Shown piece after piece: positions 1 to 7,624 of a DNA stretch of 64,000 nt. The stretch's first letter is position 1. Each line of letters begins with the position of its first letter. The stretch lies in contig JANQPF010000013.1 of NCBI GenBank assembly GCA_028285415.1, positions 62,001-126,000 of the forward strand, given 5' to 3'. The position numbers and the translations under genes were made by a program. The DNA comes from Pseudomonadales bacterium (GTDB lineage Bacteria > Pseudomonadota > Gammaproteobacteria > Pseudomonadales > Azotimanducaceae). The notes under the pieces are model-generated. The model worked only from the letters and a program-made list of their open reading frames with translations, was not told the origin of the DNA and searched no databases.

Positions 1-102
1 CAGGGTGCGCATACCACGCTCCTGATAGTTGTAGCTCGACTGGAGTAGCGCGGTCGACTTACCGGCGTTCATGGAAGAGTAGTAGAAGTAGAGTTTGGCC
101 AC
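1..102 (-). CDS. tdk: Thymidine kinase, N-terminal part (cut by window edge)
   Basis: Read on the minus strand from a GTG at 102, the first 34 codons give [17 protein letters not shown] and continue [13 protein letters not shown]. This is the P-loop start of bacterial type II thymidine kinase (cytosolic, phosphorylates thymidine in the nucleotide salvage pathway). The Walker A lysine and serine/threonine (GKST) are visible. The rest of the gene, including the zinc-binding lid, lies outside the window. No strong ribosome binding site precedes the GTG, so the start rests on homology. The gene lies about 100 nt downstream of a same-strand small membrane protein gene. Confidence 0.9.
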   Translation of the reverse strand, partial: MAKLYFYYSSMNAGKSTALLQSSYNYQERGMRTL

Positions 103-204
103 GTTGCGATCGTTCGAATGATGGGGCTCGTAAGCGCCACGAGATTCTCACAATCTTCCGGTGAGCGCTATGACTTACGCGACCTGCGGCCGAATTATTA
201 CAAA

Positions 205-639
205 CTACAGCGTGAGCACCACCAGCGCGACCGCAAGCGCAACGATCAGAGCCGCCACGGCCGCCGCGACACGTGACATGTGCAGGAGAACGCGCTCCCG
301 CCGCTCGCCGGCGTCAGCCTCGAGATCCTGCGCGAGCGCAAGGAGCTCCGTATAGAGACGCGCCCTCACGCTGGCGCGATCGTTGCGGTCTTTGATCTCG
401 GCCGCCTGGGAGGATGCGAACTTCTTGATGAGCGCTCGTATCTCGGTGGCAAACTGTTGACGGTGCCGTGCCCGCGTTTCCCGTCGCCAGCTCAGGCTCG
501 AGGTGTGACGCACCAGCGTCCGCAGACGCGCCTGCAGGGCTTCGAGCGCCACCAGGTCAGCCTCAGCACCTTCGCCAGCGCGCTTTTCACCCGCAGCGCT
601 ACCCACGGGTACGGCCATGTCGATGTGTTGTATTGCCAT
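205..639 (-). CDS. Hypothetical tail-anchored membrane protein, 144 aa
   Basis: The product starts MAIQHIDMAVPVG, is rich in Arg, Ala and Glu with helical and likely coiled-coil character through residues 25-120, and ends in one strongly hydrophobic segment at about 122-144 (runs of Ala, Val and Leu). This suggests a cytoplasmic domain anchored by a C-terminal helix. A GGAGAG ribosome binding site lies about 8 nt before the ATG, which supports this strand over the overlapping long plus-strand frame. I do not recognise a family. It shares orientation with tdk. Confidence 0.6.
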   Translation of the reverse strand: MAIQHIDMAVPVGSAAGEKRAGEGAEADLVALEALQARLRTLVRHTSSLSWRRETRARHRQQFATEIRALIKKFASSQAAEIKDRNDRASVRARLYTELLALAQDLEADAGERRERVLLHMSRVAAAVAALIVALAVALVVLTL

Positions 640-816
640 GAAAATGCTCTCCAGATCCGATCATCGGCTCAGGTTGCTCCCGTTTCCGTGAACCACGTCG
701 CAGCTGGCGCGCGTCGGGCGAATCATCAACACGAGCCGATGAATGGTGTCGGTAATACCGACTGGTCCACCTCCCCCTTTCGCCTACAATGCCGCCGCAT
801 TTTGAGGAGATTAAAC

Positions 817-975
817 ATGGCGGAAGAACAGAAGAACGCAGAACTCACCCTGGGCGAGAAGATCAACCAGCTCATTCACGACCCCTTCGGCTCGGTCATT
901 GCCGCCGTTGTGCTCTGCTCCGCGGCCACCGCAATGGTGTTCGTCGGTATCAATGCCATCGGCACGGTCGTCTAG
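817..975 (+). CDS. Small single-pass membrane protein, 52 aa
   Basis: The ATG at 817 is preceded by a GAGGAG ribosome binding site at 804-809. The product begins MAEEQKNAELTLGEKINQ, has an acidic, probably cytoplasmic N-terminus, and one transmembrane helix at about residues 28-48 (SVIAAVVLCSAATAMVFVG). No family is recognised. A longer in-frame reading exists upstream, but it would run antisense through the 205-639 gene and has no better start signal. A GC-rich hairpin follows the stop. Confidence 0.6.
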   Translation: MAEEQKNAELTLGEKINQLIHDPFGSVIAAVVLCSAATAMVFVGINAIGTVV

Positions 976-988
976 CCAGCACACCCCC

Positions 989-1013
989 GCCGCCTGCCTT
1001 CCGCGCAGGCGGC
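989..1013 (+). terminator. Possible terminator hairpin
   Basis: GCCGCCTGC (989-997) pairs with GCAGGCGGC (1005-1013) over a 7-nt loop, just after the small membrane protein stop at 975. The downstream tract is only mildly T-rich, so this may be a weak or Rho-assisted terminator. Confidence 0.4.
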
Positions 1014-1104
1014 CAGCGCTCCTTTCAGCACCATCTATTGAGCTCATCCTGCGGCCACGCTAGGCTGCCCGTTAAGAAATGACGGGAGCTAATGAGGGGA
1101 GCTA

Positions 1105-1521
1105 ATGAGCGAAGCAAAAGTCGTCAAAACCGTAAACGCACCCGCCGCAGCCGTGTGGGCGCATCTCAGCAACTTCGCGGGCATCAAAGTCGGAGGTCCC
1201 GTGGAATCCGTCAGCTACGAAGGTGAGGGTGTGGGCATGGTCCGTACCATCGGCATGGGCGGTGGCCTCGTCATCGAACGCCTCGACGTGCACGACACCG
1301 AAGCTCGCACCTTCACGTACTCGATTATCAACGACGACTGCCCCCTGCCCTTCAGCGACTATTCGGCCACGGTGAGCATCGCGGACAACGGTGACGGCAC
1401 AAGCACCGTCGACTGGACCGGCACGTTCGAACCCAGGGGTGTGCCTGAAGCAGACGCGATCAATGTCGCCACCGGGATCTACGCAGGCGGCATCAAGGGC
1501 GCGCAGATTGCGCTGGAATAA
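1105..1521 (+). CDS. SRPBCC (START-like) family protein, 138 aa
   Basis: The pattern VVKTVNAPAAAVWAHLSNF at the N-terminus, alternating beta strands, and a C-terminal helix (YAGGIKGAQIALE) are typical of polyketide cyclase/MxaD-like SRPBCC proteins. These bind hydrophobic ligands in a helix-grip fold. No signal peptide is present, so it is cytosolic. The length matches the family (about 140 aa). A GGGGAG ribosome binding site lies a few bases before the ATG. The ligand cannot be told from sequence. Confidence 0.8.
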   Translation: MSEAKVVKTVNAPAAAVWAHLSNFAGIKVGGPVESVSYEGEGVGMVRTIGMGGGLVIERLDVHDTEARTFTYSIINDDCPLPFSDYSATVSIADNGDGTSTVDWTGTFEPRGVPEADAINVATGIYAGGIKGAQIALE

Positions 1522-1646
1522 CGTCCGAAGACGGGTGCCGCCGTTTCCAGGATAGCCCAGGAGCAACGTCCCGGCGTGGCTGGCAGTAGACCAACACAGC
1601 AAACTGCCGGGCGCATGCCGGGCAGCGCTTCCCGCCCGCCGTAAAC

Positions 1647-2600
1647 GTGACCGAACTGTCTTCCATACTCCTGAAGGAAATGGCCAAAGGCACGCTCACC
1701 CGACTGCCCGGCTGGCAGCGTCTGCGGCGCAAGCGCGGCGGCGAAGAGTCTGCCTCAGCAACGTACTGTTATGCGGTCTGGCTGAAACATCTCACCCTGC
1801 TCCACGCTGGCGGTGCACAGGCCATCCCCGAGAGCCTCGGGGAGCTCGGTCCGGGACATTCGTTGGGCGTGGGTCTCGCCGCGATGCTGAGCGGGGTGAA
1901 CCACTACGTTGCGCTGGATAGCCTGCCTTACGCCACGAGCGCGCGCGACCTGGCGGTGTTCGAGGAACTGGTGGTGCTCTTCCGTGAGCGAACGGGCCGG
2001 CCGAAAAAAGGCTGGCCGGACTTTGACGAGCATCTGGATGAGCGGCTTTTCCCCTCTTCAGTGCTGAGCGACGCGGTTCTGGAGCGCACGCTGGCGCCCG
2101 ACCGGCTCGACGCCATCAGACGCGTCATCGCTGGGGAGACCGTGCCAGGCTTGTCGATGCGCTATTGCGCGCCGTGGGACGACGCGGTGGAAGACAACTC
2201 GGTGGACGTGATTGTGTCGCACTCTGTGCTGGAACACGTCGACGATCTGCAAACGACCTATGCGGCGCTCTATCGATGGCTACGACCCGGCGGCCTGATG
2301 AGTCACCAGATTGATCTGACGTCGCACGCCACCAGCCGCTCGTGGGATGGCTACCGCTCCTATCCGGAATGGCTATGGTGGGTCGTGCGTGGAAAAAGAC
2401 CCTACCTAATCAACCGCGCGCCGCCCTCAGAGCACCTGCGCATCATGGCAATGAATGACTTCAAGATCGCCTGCAATCTACAGCGACGAGCAGACACCGC
2501 GCTGCCTGCCACGCGCCTGGCGAAGCGCTGGCACGGGCTGAGCGACAGTGATCGCTATTGCGACAGCACCTTCATACAGGCACAAAAATCGGTTGAATGA
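1647..2600 (+). CDS. SAM-dependent class I methyltransferase, 317 aa
   Basis: The region ESLGELGPGHSLGVGLAAML fits a divergent SAM-binding motif I. DSVDVIVSHSVLEHVDD, about 100 residues later, is the post-motif typical of Methyltransf_11/23 proteins, followed by ALYRWLRPGGLM. The protein is cytosolic with no signal peptide. The gene starts at a GTG with no clear ribosome binding site; an in-frame ATG at about 1680 is an alternative. The substrate is unknown, and no sugar or polyketide cluster surrounds it. Confidence 0.75.
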   Translation: MTELSSILLKEMAKGTLTRLPGWQRLRRKRGGEESASATYCYAVWLKHLTLLHAGGAQAIPESLGELGPGHSLGVGLAAMLSGVNHYVALDSLPYATSARDLAVFEELVVLFRERTGRPKKGWPDFDEHLDERLFPSSVLSDAVLERTLAPDRLDAIRRVIAGETVPGLSMRYCAPWDDAVEDNSVDVIVSHSVLEHVDDLQTTYAALYRWLRPGGLMSHQIDLTSHATSRSWDGYRSYPEWLWWVVRGKRPYLINRAPPSEHLRIMAMNDFKIACNLQRRADTALPATRLAKRWHGLSDSDRYCDSTFIQAQKSVE

Positions 2601-2624
2601 ACTGCCGGCCCACCGGCTAAGCCG

Positions 2625-3332
2625 TCAACGGCCAAATTTGAGCCAATCGTCGTCGACGGTCCAGGACACCCGCAAATTCCAGTGCTGCCCATCGTTGAAG
2701 CGTTCGAGCGTGGATGCACCATGGAGGTCGTTGTAGCCGAGACGCACGTCGACGGCACGAAAGGCGCGGGACAAGCCGACGTTACTGTAGGCGTAGCGTT
2801 CACCCACGACATCAGCAGTGAAGTGTTCACCACGCGTGACGTCCAGTATCAATCCCAGCGGCAGCGGATGCCGATAGGTGAGTTCCGCAACCTGGCTCTC
2901 TGCATTCTGCCCGAGCCAGTCGCGGCCATGTCCCAGCAGTACCGTCCACCGATCCATCACATGCAGCGCCAGCTGGAGTTCCGACCAGTCGTAAGCGCCC
3001 CTCGGCGTGTCGCGATCGAATCGGTAGCGCACCAGACTGATGTCCGTTGCCAGATGCTGGCCCCACCGTTTCTGCCAGCCGGCGAACAGATCCGTCTGCA
3101 ATGAGCGCTCGTCCTGCGGGTAGGAAACCCGGGCAGTCCAGACGCCCGCGTAAAATCCGTTGTCCATCTGATAGTCGAGCAGCGCATGCCAGGCAATCCC
3201 ATCGTGGGTCTGCAGGAGACCGCGGTAGAAGTGATTGTTGCCTGTGCCAATGCGCAGTCCCGGATCCGCCCACGCCGCGAAGCACCCAAGCGTGCCCACC
3301 AGGGCTAGCGTCAGCCTCAGCGAGCCGGACAC
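2625..3332 (-). CDS. TorF-family putative porin, 235 aa
   Basis: A signal peptide (MSGSLRLTLALVGTLGCFAAWA) is followed by amphipathic beta strands, with motifs such as NNHFYRGLLQT and YNDLHGAS. These are characteristic of the gammaproteobacterial TorF / TIGR02001 outer-membrane family. It starts at a GTG that overlaps the end of the upstream subtilase gene by 16 nt. It is therefore the last gene of a sigma / anti-sigma / protease / porin operon on the minus strand. Its role as target or sensor of that system is inferred from position only. Confidence 0.7.
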   Translation of the reverse strand: MSGSLRLTLALVGTLGCFAAWADPGLRIGTGNNHFYRGLLQTHDGIAWHALLDYQMDNGFYAGVWTARVSYPQDERSLQTDLFAGWQKRWGQHLATDISLVRYRFDRDTPRGAYDWSELQLALHVMDRWTVLLGHGRDWLGQNAESQVAELTYRHPLPLGLILDVTRGEHFTADVVGERYAYSNVGLSRAFRAVDVRLGYNDLHGASTLERFNDGQHWNLRVSWTVDDDWLKFGR

Positions 3333-4495
3333 AGCTTGCTGACCTCTATACCTTCGAGCACCGGCGGCTCCACCGTGCAGTCCGCCGCCTCCAGCCAGTC
3401 GAGCGCGGCCCGGGTGCTCGCCGGATTGTTGACGGCACGAATGACCGCTGCCATGCCGGACAAACCGGCCGCAGCCATAGACGAGCCGCTGAACACCCGG
3501 TAGCCGCCGCCGGCCTGTGTGCTCAGTTGCTCACCCTGGGCAAACCAGAACGGATTGTCCTCCCGCGCCGCCACAACGCCGTCAAGGTTGGCGGGGAAGT
3601 TCAAACTGCTCGGGCTGTTATCTGCCGCGATCACGACATGCCCGCGGTCCATGGCGCGTTTGATCAAGCTTTCGAGGAGTGGGTCGTCCGGCCCTGCGAG
3701 GCTGATGTTGAATATCTCGACATCGTCTTCGAGCGCCTCGCTGAGGGCCTTGGCAAGCGACAGCGACGTGCAGAGCGTTTCGTTGCCGCGTTCTGCACAA
3801 GCTGCAAACACCTGAATATCCGCAGCGGGTGCGAGGCCGACCAGACCTTCCCCGTTCCCCGAGGCGGCACCAATGATCCCGGCAACTGCGGTCCCATGAA
3901 GCCGGGCCGCGGTGCTATCGGATTCGAGAAATTCGATCTGACGCCGGATCTGCCCGGACAGATCCGGGTGGCCAACGTCCACTCCGCTATCGATGATCGC
4001 AACCCGCGCGCGCTCGCCGCGCGACACCGCGTGCACCTCCTGCAAGGCATGTTGGTAGCGGCCGTATTGCAAGGCAAATAGCGGATCGTCATACGCGGGC
4101 GCGGTGCGCGTCATCCCGGCAAAGCGATGATTCGGCTGCACGAGCTCTATGCGTGGGTCGGCCTGCAGCCTCGAGGTCAGCTGCGCCGCCGTTTCGTTCG
4201 AATCCGTCGCATAAGCCACACAGTAGACACCCAACGCCTCGATTGGCCAGGCTTCTATTTCAACCAGACCATGGTCGCGAGCAAACGCGTTCATGACTTT
4301 TCTGGCATGCAGCGTGACCGACCAGGTATGAGCGGCGCGGTAGGCATGCTGAGATCCGCCCGGCAGCGGGTCCCGAAACTGTCCCGCCTTGAACGTCACG
4401 AGCACATCCGCCCCCAGCTCCGTGCGGTTCCCGCCTTCATGCAACGCGCAGCCGCCCGAGACGAGCAGCAGCGCGGCGACGAACCAGCCTCTCAC
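3317..4495 (-). CDS. S8 subtilase lipoprotein with I9-type propeptide, 392 aa
   Basis: The chosen GTG at 4495 overlaps the anti-sigma stop (GTGA). It gives MRGWFVAALLLVSGGC, a lipobox with Cys16. Residues about 30-125 resemble an I9 inhibitor/propeptide domain (VLVTFKAG ... LTSRLQADPRIELVQPNHRF). The peptidase S8 domain has Asp169 (IIDSGVDVGHPDL), His200 (HGTAVAGIIGA) and Ser339 (SGSSMAAAG). The oxyanion region reads VVIAADNS, with Asp where subtilisins usually have Gly. It is a predicted membrane-tethered periplasmic or outer-membrane protease. The longer upstream frame was rejected because it lies inside the anti-sigma gene. Context implies a role in sigma-factor signalling or in maturing surface proteins. 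Confidence 0.85.
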   Translation of the reverse strand: MRGWFVAALLLVSGGCALHEGGNRTELGADVLVTFKAGQFRDPLPGGSQHAYRAAHTWSVTLHARKVMNAFARDHGLVEIEAWPIEALGVYCVAYATDSNETAAQLTSRLQADPRIELVQPNHRFAGMTRTAPAYDDPLFALQYGRYQHALQEVHAVSRGERARVAIIDSGVDVGHPDLSGQIRRQIEFLESDSTAARLHGTAVAGIIGAASGNGEGLVGLAPAADIQVFAACAERGNETLCTSLSLAKALSEALEDDVEIFNISLAGPDDPLLESLIKRAMDRGHVVIAADNSPSSLNFPANLDGVVAAREDNPFWFAQGEQLSTQAGGGYRVFSGSSMAAAGLSGMAAVIRAVNNPASTRAALDWLEAADCTVEPPVLEGIEVSKLCPAR

Positions 4496-5079
4496 CGCTC
4501 CCACTCCGCCCACGCTATGGACGGATGCGCGCGCAACCGCTGCACATAGCGATCGGGTTCGGCAACCGGTTCGAGCGCAATCCGATACACGCCACGCGGT
4601 GACGGGTTCCCGAGCAGTTCCGCGCCGGTGTCCATGAGCAGCATGCGAATATCTCTTTCGGGGGTCTCCGGATGGAACATCACCTGGACAACCAGCGCGT
4701 CCGAGCTCACTGCGGGTGCGGTGAGGCCACGATACATTACCGCTTCCTCCCGCGGAGCGAGCCAAGCCACCCCGGCTGCGACAACCAGCACGCCGGCGGC
4801 CATGGCGAGAGCGGCGCGCGTAAAAGACTGCCGGCCCGGACGAGGCATCGCGTGACGCAGGCGCTGATAGTTTTCGTCACGGTCGGCAAGCAGCCGCCGG
4901 AGCGATGGATCAACCGTGCTTTGCATCTCGCGCATTTGCGCCTGGGTCTGCGCCAGCTCCGCCGCGCAGACGGCACAGCCGGCAAGATGCCGGTGATAGG
5001 CGGCCATATCCGCCTCGTTCAGCGTGCCGTTGGCATACCAGGGTAACAGCGCGCACAAATCTCGATCGACAGCTTCCAC
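4492..5079 (-). CDS. Zinc-type anti-sigma factor with C-terminal I9-like domain, 195 aa
   Basis: The N-terminus carries a zinc anti-sigma motif, His31-x3-Cys35-x2-Cys38 (HLAGCAVC). A transmembrane helix lies at about 90-113 (ALAMAAGVLVVAAGVAWLA). The periplasmic tail (about 125-195) has the strand-helix-strand pattern of a subtilisin propeptide: VVQVMFHPETPERDIRMLL, GVYRIALEP, LRAHPSIAWAEWE. It is similar in layout to the propeptide of the neighbouring subtilase. The GTG start directly follows the sigma-factor stop, and its own stop overlaps the protease start. It should sequester the cognate ECF sigma factor at the membrane. Anti-sigma identity is well supported; the I9 reading is my inference. 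Confidence 0.8.
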   Translation of the reverse strand: MEAVDRDLCALLPWYANGTLNEADMAAYHRHLAGCAVCAAELAQTQAQMREMQSTVDPSLRRLLADRDENYQRLRHAMPRPGRQSFTRAALAMAAGVLVVAAGVAWLAPREEAVMYRGLTAPAVSSDALVVQVMFHPETPERDIRMLLMDTGAELLGNPSPRGVYRIALEPVAEPDRYVQRLRAHPSIAWAEWER

Positions 5080-5565
5080 TCAGGCCTCCAGCATCGCGCG
5101 CAGGCGCTTGCGCGCGTGAAACATACGGGTTTTCACAGTGTTCTCCCGGCACTTCAAGATGGCGCCAATTTCGCGGTAGGAGTAGCCGAACTCGTAGGTC
5201 AGCACGACCACCGCTTTTTGTGCCGGCGGCAGACTGGCAATTGCCGACTGCAGCTCGCCCTGGGACTCCACCGCACTCGTCACCGAGTCGACCAAGGGTA
5301 CCGGTCGTTCCCGACGCAGCGCTTTGAGCATCTTCTTGTAGGCAATGCCCATGATCCAGGTCGATGGGCTCGACGCGCCGCGGAAGGAGCCGGCGCTCTG
5401 CCAGACCACAAGAAAAACGTCATTGATGACCTCCTCCACCAGCCCGCGATCACGCGTCAGGCGTAGCAAAAAACGCCCGAGGCGCGGATAGAAAGACGTA
5501 TACAGGGCTTCCAACGCCTGTTCATCCGCCCGCGCGACGCGTTCGAGCAGCTCGCGTTCCGTCAC
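5080..5565 (-). CDS. ECF RNA polymerase sigma factor, 161 aa
   Basis: Region 2 (LEALYTSFYPRLGRFLLRL, EEVINDVFLVVW) and region 4 (SLPPAQKAVVVLTYEFGYSY, then REIGAILKCRENTVKTRMF) are clear, and the length is usual for the ECF group. It starts at GTG 5565 and is the first gene of the operon with anti-sigma, subtilase and porin. The intergenic region upstream holds two divergent, similar promoter-like elements. This suggests that the factor drives both its own operon and the divergent CHRD/porin pair. Confidence 0.92.
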   Translation of the reverse strand: MTERELLERVARADEQALEALYTSFYPRLGRFLLRLTRDRGLVEEVINDVFLVVWQSAGSFRGASSPSTWIMGIAYKKMLKALRRERPVPLVDSVTSAVESQGELQSAIASLPPAQKAVVVLTYEFGYSYREIGAILKCRENTVKTRMFHARKRLRAMLEA

Positions 5566-5596
5566 ATCTGACTCACTAACACCTACCTTCCCTTAT

Positions 5597-5685
5597 GTGT
5601 GAGTTCCTCGAAACGGGCAAAAAGTTCAATCGAAAAAATATTTTTCGGCGCGTGAACCTTTACGGCCCCAGCGGAGAACTCACCG
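5597..5685. promoter_or_regulatory. Divergent ECF-type promoters between sigma gene and CHRD gene
   Basis: On the minus strand, TGAAC and AACTCAC are separated by 18 nt before the sigma gene. On the plus strand, TGAAC and AACTCAC are separated by 19 nt before the CHRD gene (about 5652-5682). The matched half-sites facing each way resemble the -35 (GAAC) and -10 elements of an ECF sigma factor. The two differ by 1 nt in spacing. Autoregulation and co-control of the divergent genes are inferred. Confidence 0.5.
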
Positions 5686-5713
5686 GGAAAACCACCTGAA
5701 AAAGGAGTTCGCG

Positions 5714-7621
5714 ATGAACAAGGCAATTCAGCCCTTCGCCCTGCTCGTTCTGCTGGTCCTGGGGTCAGCCTGTTCCGACAGTAACAGTAACCGCCGGGCA
5801 ACGCCGGCACCGCCGCCTCCGAACACACAAACCCTTAACGTCGATCTGGCGTCAGTGGAGGTTATCGGCGGCGGTGCCGCCAGTGGCTCAGCGTCAGCAA
5901 GCTTCGTCTTGAATCTGGATGACCAGAGTATTACCGGCACGGTAACGCTGACGGGCATCGATGCCACTGCGGTACAGCTCGTGCAGGGCTTTGCCGGTGA
6001 GACCGGCGCGGTGGTCATCGATCTCGACGAAGACTCCGCGACGCAATGGTCGATACCGGACAGCACCGTATTGAGCGCAGCGGACGTCGACGCGCTCAAC
6101 GCCGGCGGTCTGCACATTACGGTGAAAAATACGGCCTTTCCTGATGGCGCGCTACGCGGCCAGATCCTCGTCGGCAACATTGAGCTCTACTTTGCCGTGC
6201 TTTCAGGTGAACAGCAGGTACCACCGCTCACCACGACCGCGAGCGCTGTCGCCGCGATTACCCTCGACCCGGCCAGCGGCGCGATTGTCGTGCATTTGAA
6301 CTCGAGCGGCGCGGACGACGCCGTCGCGGCGCACGTCCACGAAGCGCTGGCCGGGTTGAACGGACCGGTTCTCATCGAACTCGCTCCGGACCCCAACGAC
6401 CCGGCGCACTGGTTCGCCGAAGATGACAGCCTGGACGGCGACGGCCTCGACGCATTCAACGAAGGCGCGCTCTATCTGAACCTGCACACGCCGGCAAATC
6501 CCGGTGGCGAAGTGCGGGGCCAGATTGTCCCGCCGGGGATTGAGGTGGTCTTCACCGCGCTGGCTGCAGGCGACGTTGTACCTCCGTCATCAGCAACCGC
6601 CAGCGGCGTCGCCGCATCGACGTTAGCAAGCGCCACCATGACCATGACGACGAACGTCAATCTGGTTGGTCTGGACGATGCCGATGCCGTAGCAATCCGC
6701 CAGGCGCCCGTAGGCCAGAACGGACCGGACGTGTTCAACCTCAGTCAGAATCCAAACGAGCTGTCACAGTGGCAGCTCGACACGCAGACGCTCGACGACA
6801 ACACTTATGCCGCCCTCAACAACCGCGGGCTTTATGTCGAAGCCACGGCGCCGGGTTTCCCCGATGGTGCGGTACGCGGTCAGATTGAGCCCGAAGAATC
6901 CATGACCGGGCCGGGCGACGCCTTTGTTGTCGTCAGCACAAGCCCCGCTAACGGCGCTACCGTCAGCGCTCTGCCCGGGCAAATTGACATCACTCTGAAT
7001 CGCGCCCCGGCAGACGGCGCCGTTGATGCCGCACAGTTTGCTGTGACGGCAAGCGGCGGCGATGGCAGCTTCAACGATGGCAACGAGCTGAACGTGAACA
7101 TCGCGAGCGTCTCCAACACCAGCGAAGTCATCGCGCTGGACCTCACGGGCGCTAACGGTGGTGAAGACACTTACCGGATCAGCCTGGACCCCGAGGCAGG
7201 GCCAACGTTGACCGACGGAACAGGCCTCATCCTGGACGGCGACGAAGACGGCAATCCTGGCGGCACGTTTGCCAGCACGTTTGAAGTCGCAGCGGGGAAC
7301 GCAACGCCCACTTTGACAGAGATCCAGACAAACACGTTCACACCCAGCTGTGCCGTCTCCGGCTGCCATGCCGGGGCAAGCCCCGCACAGGGCATGGATC
7401 TCTCGGCCGGCAACGCGTTCAGCAACATTGTCGGCGTGCCGAGCAACCAGGTTCCGAACTTGAATCGAATCGAACCGTTCGACGCCAACGCCAGCTACCT
7501 GGTCGACAAAATTGAAGGTAACGGTCAGGGCAGTCGTATGCCGCTTGGCGGATCCGCGCTTCCCAATGAGGAAATTCAGGCGATACGAGACTGGGTCGAC
7601 GCCGGCGCTGAGGACAACTAA
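5714..7621 (+). CDS. Lipoprotein with three CHRD domains, an Ig-like domain and a CX4CH motif, 635 aa
   Basis: A lipoprotein signal (LLVLLVLGSAC, Cys at 20) precedes three CHRD repeats at about 35-150, 158-275 and 280-400. Each ends in a P-D/G-G-A/E-x-R-G-Q-I signature (PDGALRGQI, PGGEVRGQI, PDGAVRGQI). A bacterial Ig-like segment follows (about 405-520, VVSTSPANGATVSALPG). The C-terminus has Cys546, Cys551 and His552 (CAVSGCH), like the c-type haem sites of planctomycete-type cytochrome domains, and a typical RMPLGG ... IRDWVDAGA tail. It is surface or periplasmic. The ribosome binding site is AAAGGAG. It lies 3 nt upstream of the porin gene, so the two are probably co-expressed. Confidence 0.85.
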   Translation: MNKAIQPFALLVLLVLGSACSDSNSNRRATPAPPPPNTQTLNVDLASVEVIGGGAASGSASASFVLNLDDQSITGTVTLTGIDATAVQLVQGFAGETGAVVIDLDEDSATQWSIPDSTVLSAADVDALNAGGLHITVKNTAFPDGALRGQILVGNIELYFAVLSGEQQVPPLTTTASAVAAITLDPASGAIVVHLNSSGADDAVAAHVHEALAGLNGPVLIELAPDPNDPAHWFAEDDSLDGDGLDAFNEGALYLNLHTPANPGGEVRGQIVPPGIEVVFTALAAGDVVPPSSATASGVAASTLASATMTMTTNVNLVGLDDADAVAIRQAPVGQNGPDVFNLSQNPNELSQWQLDTQTLDDNTYAALNNRGLYVEATAPGFPDGAVRGQIEPEESMTGPGDAFVVVSTSPANGATVSALPGQIDITLNRAPADGAVDAAQFAVTASGGDGSFNDGNELNVNIASVSNTSEVIALDLTGANGGEDTYRISLDPEAGPTLTDGTGLILDGDEDGNPGGTFASTFEVAAGNATPTLTEIQTNTFTPSCAVSGCHAGASPAQGMDLSAGNAFSNIVGVPSNQVPNLNRIEPFDANASYLVDKIEGNGQGSRMPLGGSALPNEEIQAIRDWVDAGAEDN

Positions 7622-7624
7622 GTC

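Noticed and set aside
280-816. Long plus-strand reading frame upstream of the 52-aa membrane protein
   Set aside because: It runs antisense to the 205-639 gene, which has a good ribosome binding site and membrane anchor. Only the last 52 codons from ATG 817 have a start signal.
4496-4765. N-terminal extension of the 392-aa subtilase
   Set aside because: It lies wholly within the anti-sigma gene and would bury the lipoprotein signal peptide; the GTG at 4495 fits a 4-nt overlap.
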